Shown here one piece after another: positions 5,675 through 6,091 of a stretch of DNA of 6,091 nt. Position 1 is the first letter of the stretch; each line of letters opens with the position of its first letter. Both the position numbers and the translations under genes were made by a program. The stretch is taken from the NCBI GenBank assembly GCA_030627585.1, contig DAOURU010000074.1, positions 1 to 6,091 on the forward strand, given 5' to 3'. The notes under the pieces are model-generated. The model searched no databases, was not told where the DNA came from, and saw nothing but the letters and a program-made list of their open reading frames with translations. The stretch is from Bacillota bacterium. Lineage in GTDB: Bacteria; Bacillota; DSM-12270; Thermacetogeniales; Thermacetogeniaceae.

Positions 5675-6083
5675 TGCCTTTCACTCCTATCCTGATGGGG
5701 TCGCCGGGCCTTCCGCCTATAAGCGTTCTGACAACAAAACTGTCAAAATGTTTCGGAACGAATTGTATATTAAGCCGCACTTCTTCAGGCCATGGTACTG
5801 GTGGTTCTCCTTCCTCAAAAACGTCGCCGTCAATCTGAATTGTCGCTGGATCTGCGCCCAGCTCTATAAGTCTTTCGACAAGTAGTTGTTTGTCTGACGG
5901 ATACAGCCCTCCTTGAACTTCCATCCTGGCCAAAGCGTTGTATTTTATGCTTTCAGCGTGTTGGTATATTGTAAATATGCACCAGTATTCAACTGCAGCA
6001 AAAATTAAAAACACCAGCAAAGGCAGAGTTATAAGAGTTTCGATTATTGTCCAACCGCTTTCATTCCTTAATAACCTGTCCAT
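5646..6083 (-). CDS. TadE-like pseudopilin with type IV prepilin-like N-terminus
   Basis: A 145-residue protein with leader M-D-R-L-L-R-N-E-S-G, then W-T-I-I-E-T-L and a hydrophobic helix to about residue 34. A prepilin peptidase would cleave after G10, leaving Glu at +5, as in type IV pilins (G|FTxIE) and Tad pseudopilins. The rest (about 35-145) is a small domain rich in acidic residues and Pro (D-G-D-V-F-E-E-G-E-P-P-V-P-W-P) ending in beta-like segments (R-L-N-I-Q-F-V-P, P-I-R-I-G-V-K-G). This suits a minor pseudopilin displayed outside the membrane. The ATG at 6083-6081 is the likely start and the spacing to the leader Gly is normal. Only 8 nt upstream are visible, so its ribosome site is not seen and a slightly earlier start is possible. 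The gene overlaps the next one by 29 nt. TadE-like is the best label; DUF4320-type or other small Tad-locus proteins are alternatives. Confidence 0.72.
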   Translation of the reverse strand: MDRLLRNESGWTIIETLITLPLLVFLIFAAVEYWCIFTIYQHAESIKYNALARMEVQGGLYPSDKQLLVERLIELGADPATIQIDGDVFEEGEPPVPWPEEVRLNIQFVPKHFDSFVVRTLIGGRPGDPIRIGVKGSAVSQKIVE

Positions 6084-6091
6084 ATAATGTC

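Overview
All eight genes supported in this 6.1 kb window lie on the minus strand, so transcription runs from high to low coordinates. Together they form part of a Tad/Flp-type (type IVc) pilus or related secretion locus with a three-gene cyclic-di-GMP cassette inside it. Strong purine-rich Shine-Dalgarno sequences, frequent GTG and TTG starts, moderate GC and the gene families point to a Gram-positive, Clostridia-like Firmicute (for example a Peptococcaceae-type organism). That assignment is inference, since the window holds no taxonomic marker gene.

Layout in the direction of transcription. (1) 6083-5078: two small proteins, each with one N-terminal membrane helix preceded by an N-E-S-G motif. 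The first is a TadE-like pseudopilin with a type IV prepilin-like G|WTIIE site. The second is a TadE/TadF/TadG-like protein without Glu at +5. (2) 5078-5052: a clean intrinsic terminator directly after the second pseudopilin gene. (3) 5032-2731: an HD-GYP phosphodiesterase, a GGDEF diguanylate cyclase with an intact RxxD inhibitory site, and a 157-aa protein that I read as a degenerate, shortened GGDEF-like domain keeping an RxxD. These three are tightly packed: a 44-nt overlap, then a junction with no spacer. (4) 2666-1: a CpaF/TadA-family ATPase, a TadB-like membrane protein and the N-terminal part of a TadC-like membrane protein that runs off the left edge.

The expected machine is ATPase (CpaF) driving an inner-membrane platform (TadB/TadC) that assembles or exports pseudopilin subunits. 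The c-di-GMP genes sit between the subunit genes and the motor genes, which suggests local second-messenger control of the machine. The most interesting candidate is the 157-aa protein, a possible c-di-GMP receptor encoded immediately before the ATPase. No mobile element, RNA gene, CRISPR array or long repeat was seen. No stretch over 300 bases lacks a gene; the longest gap is 64 bases (2667-2730).
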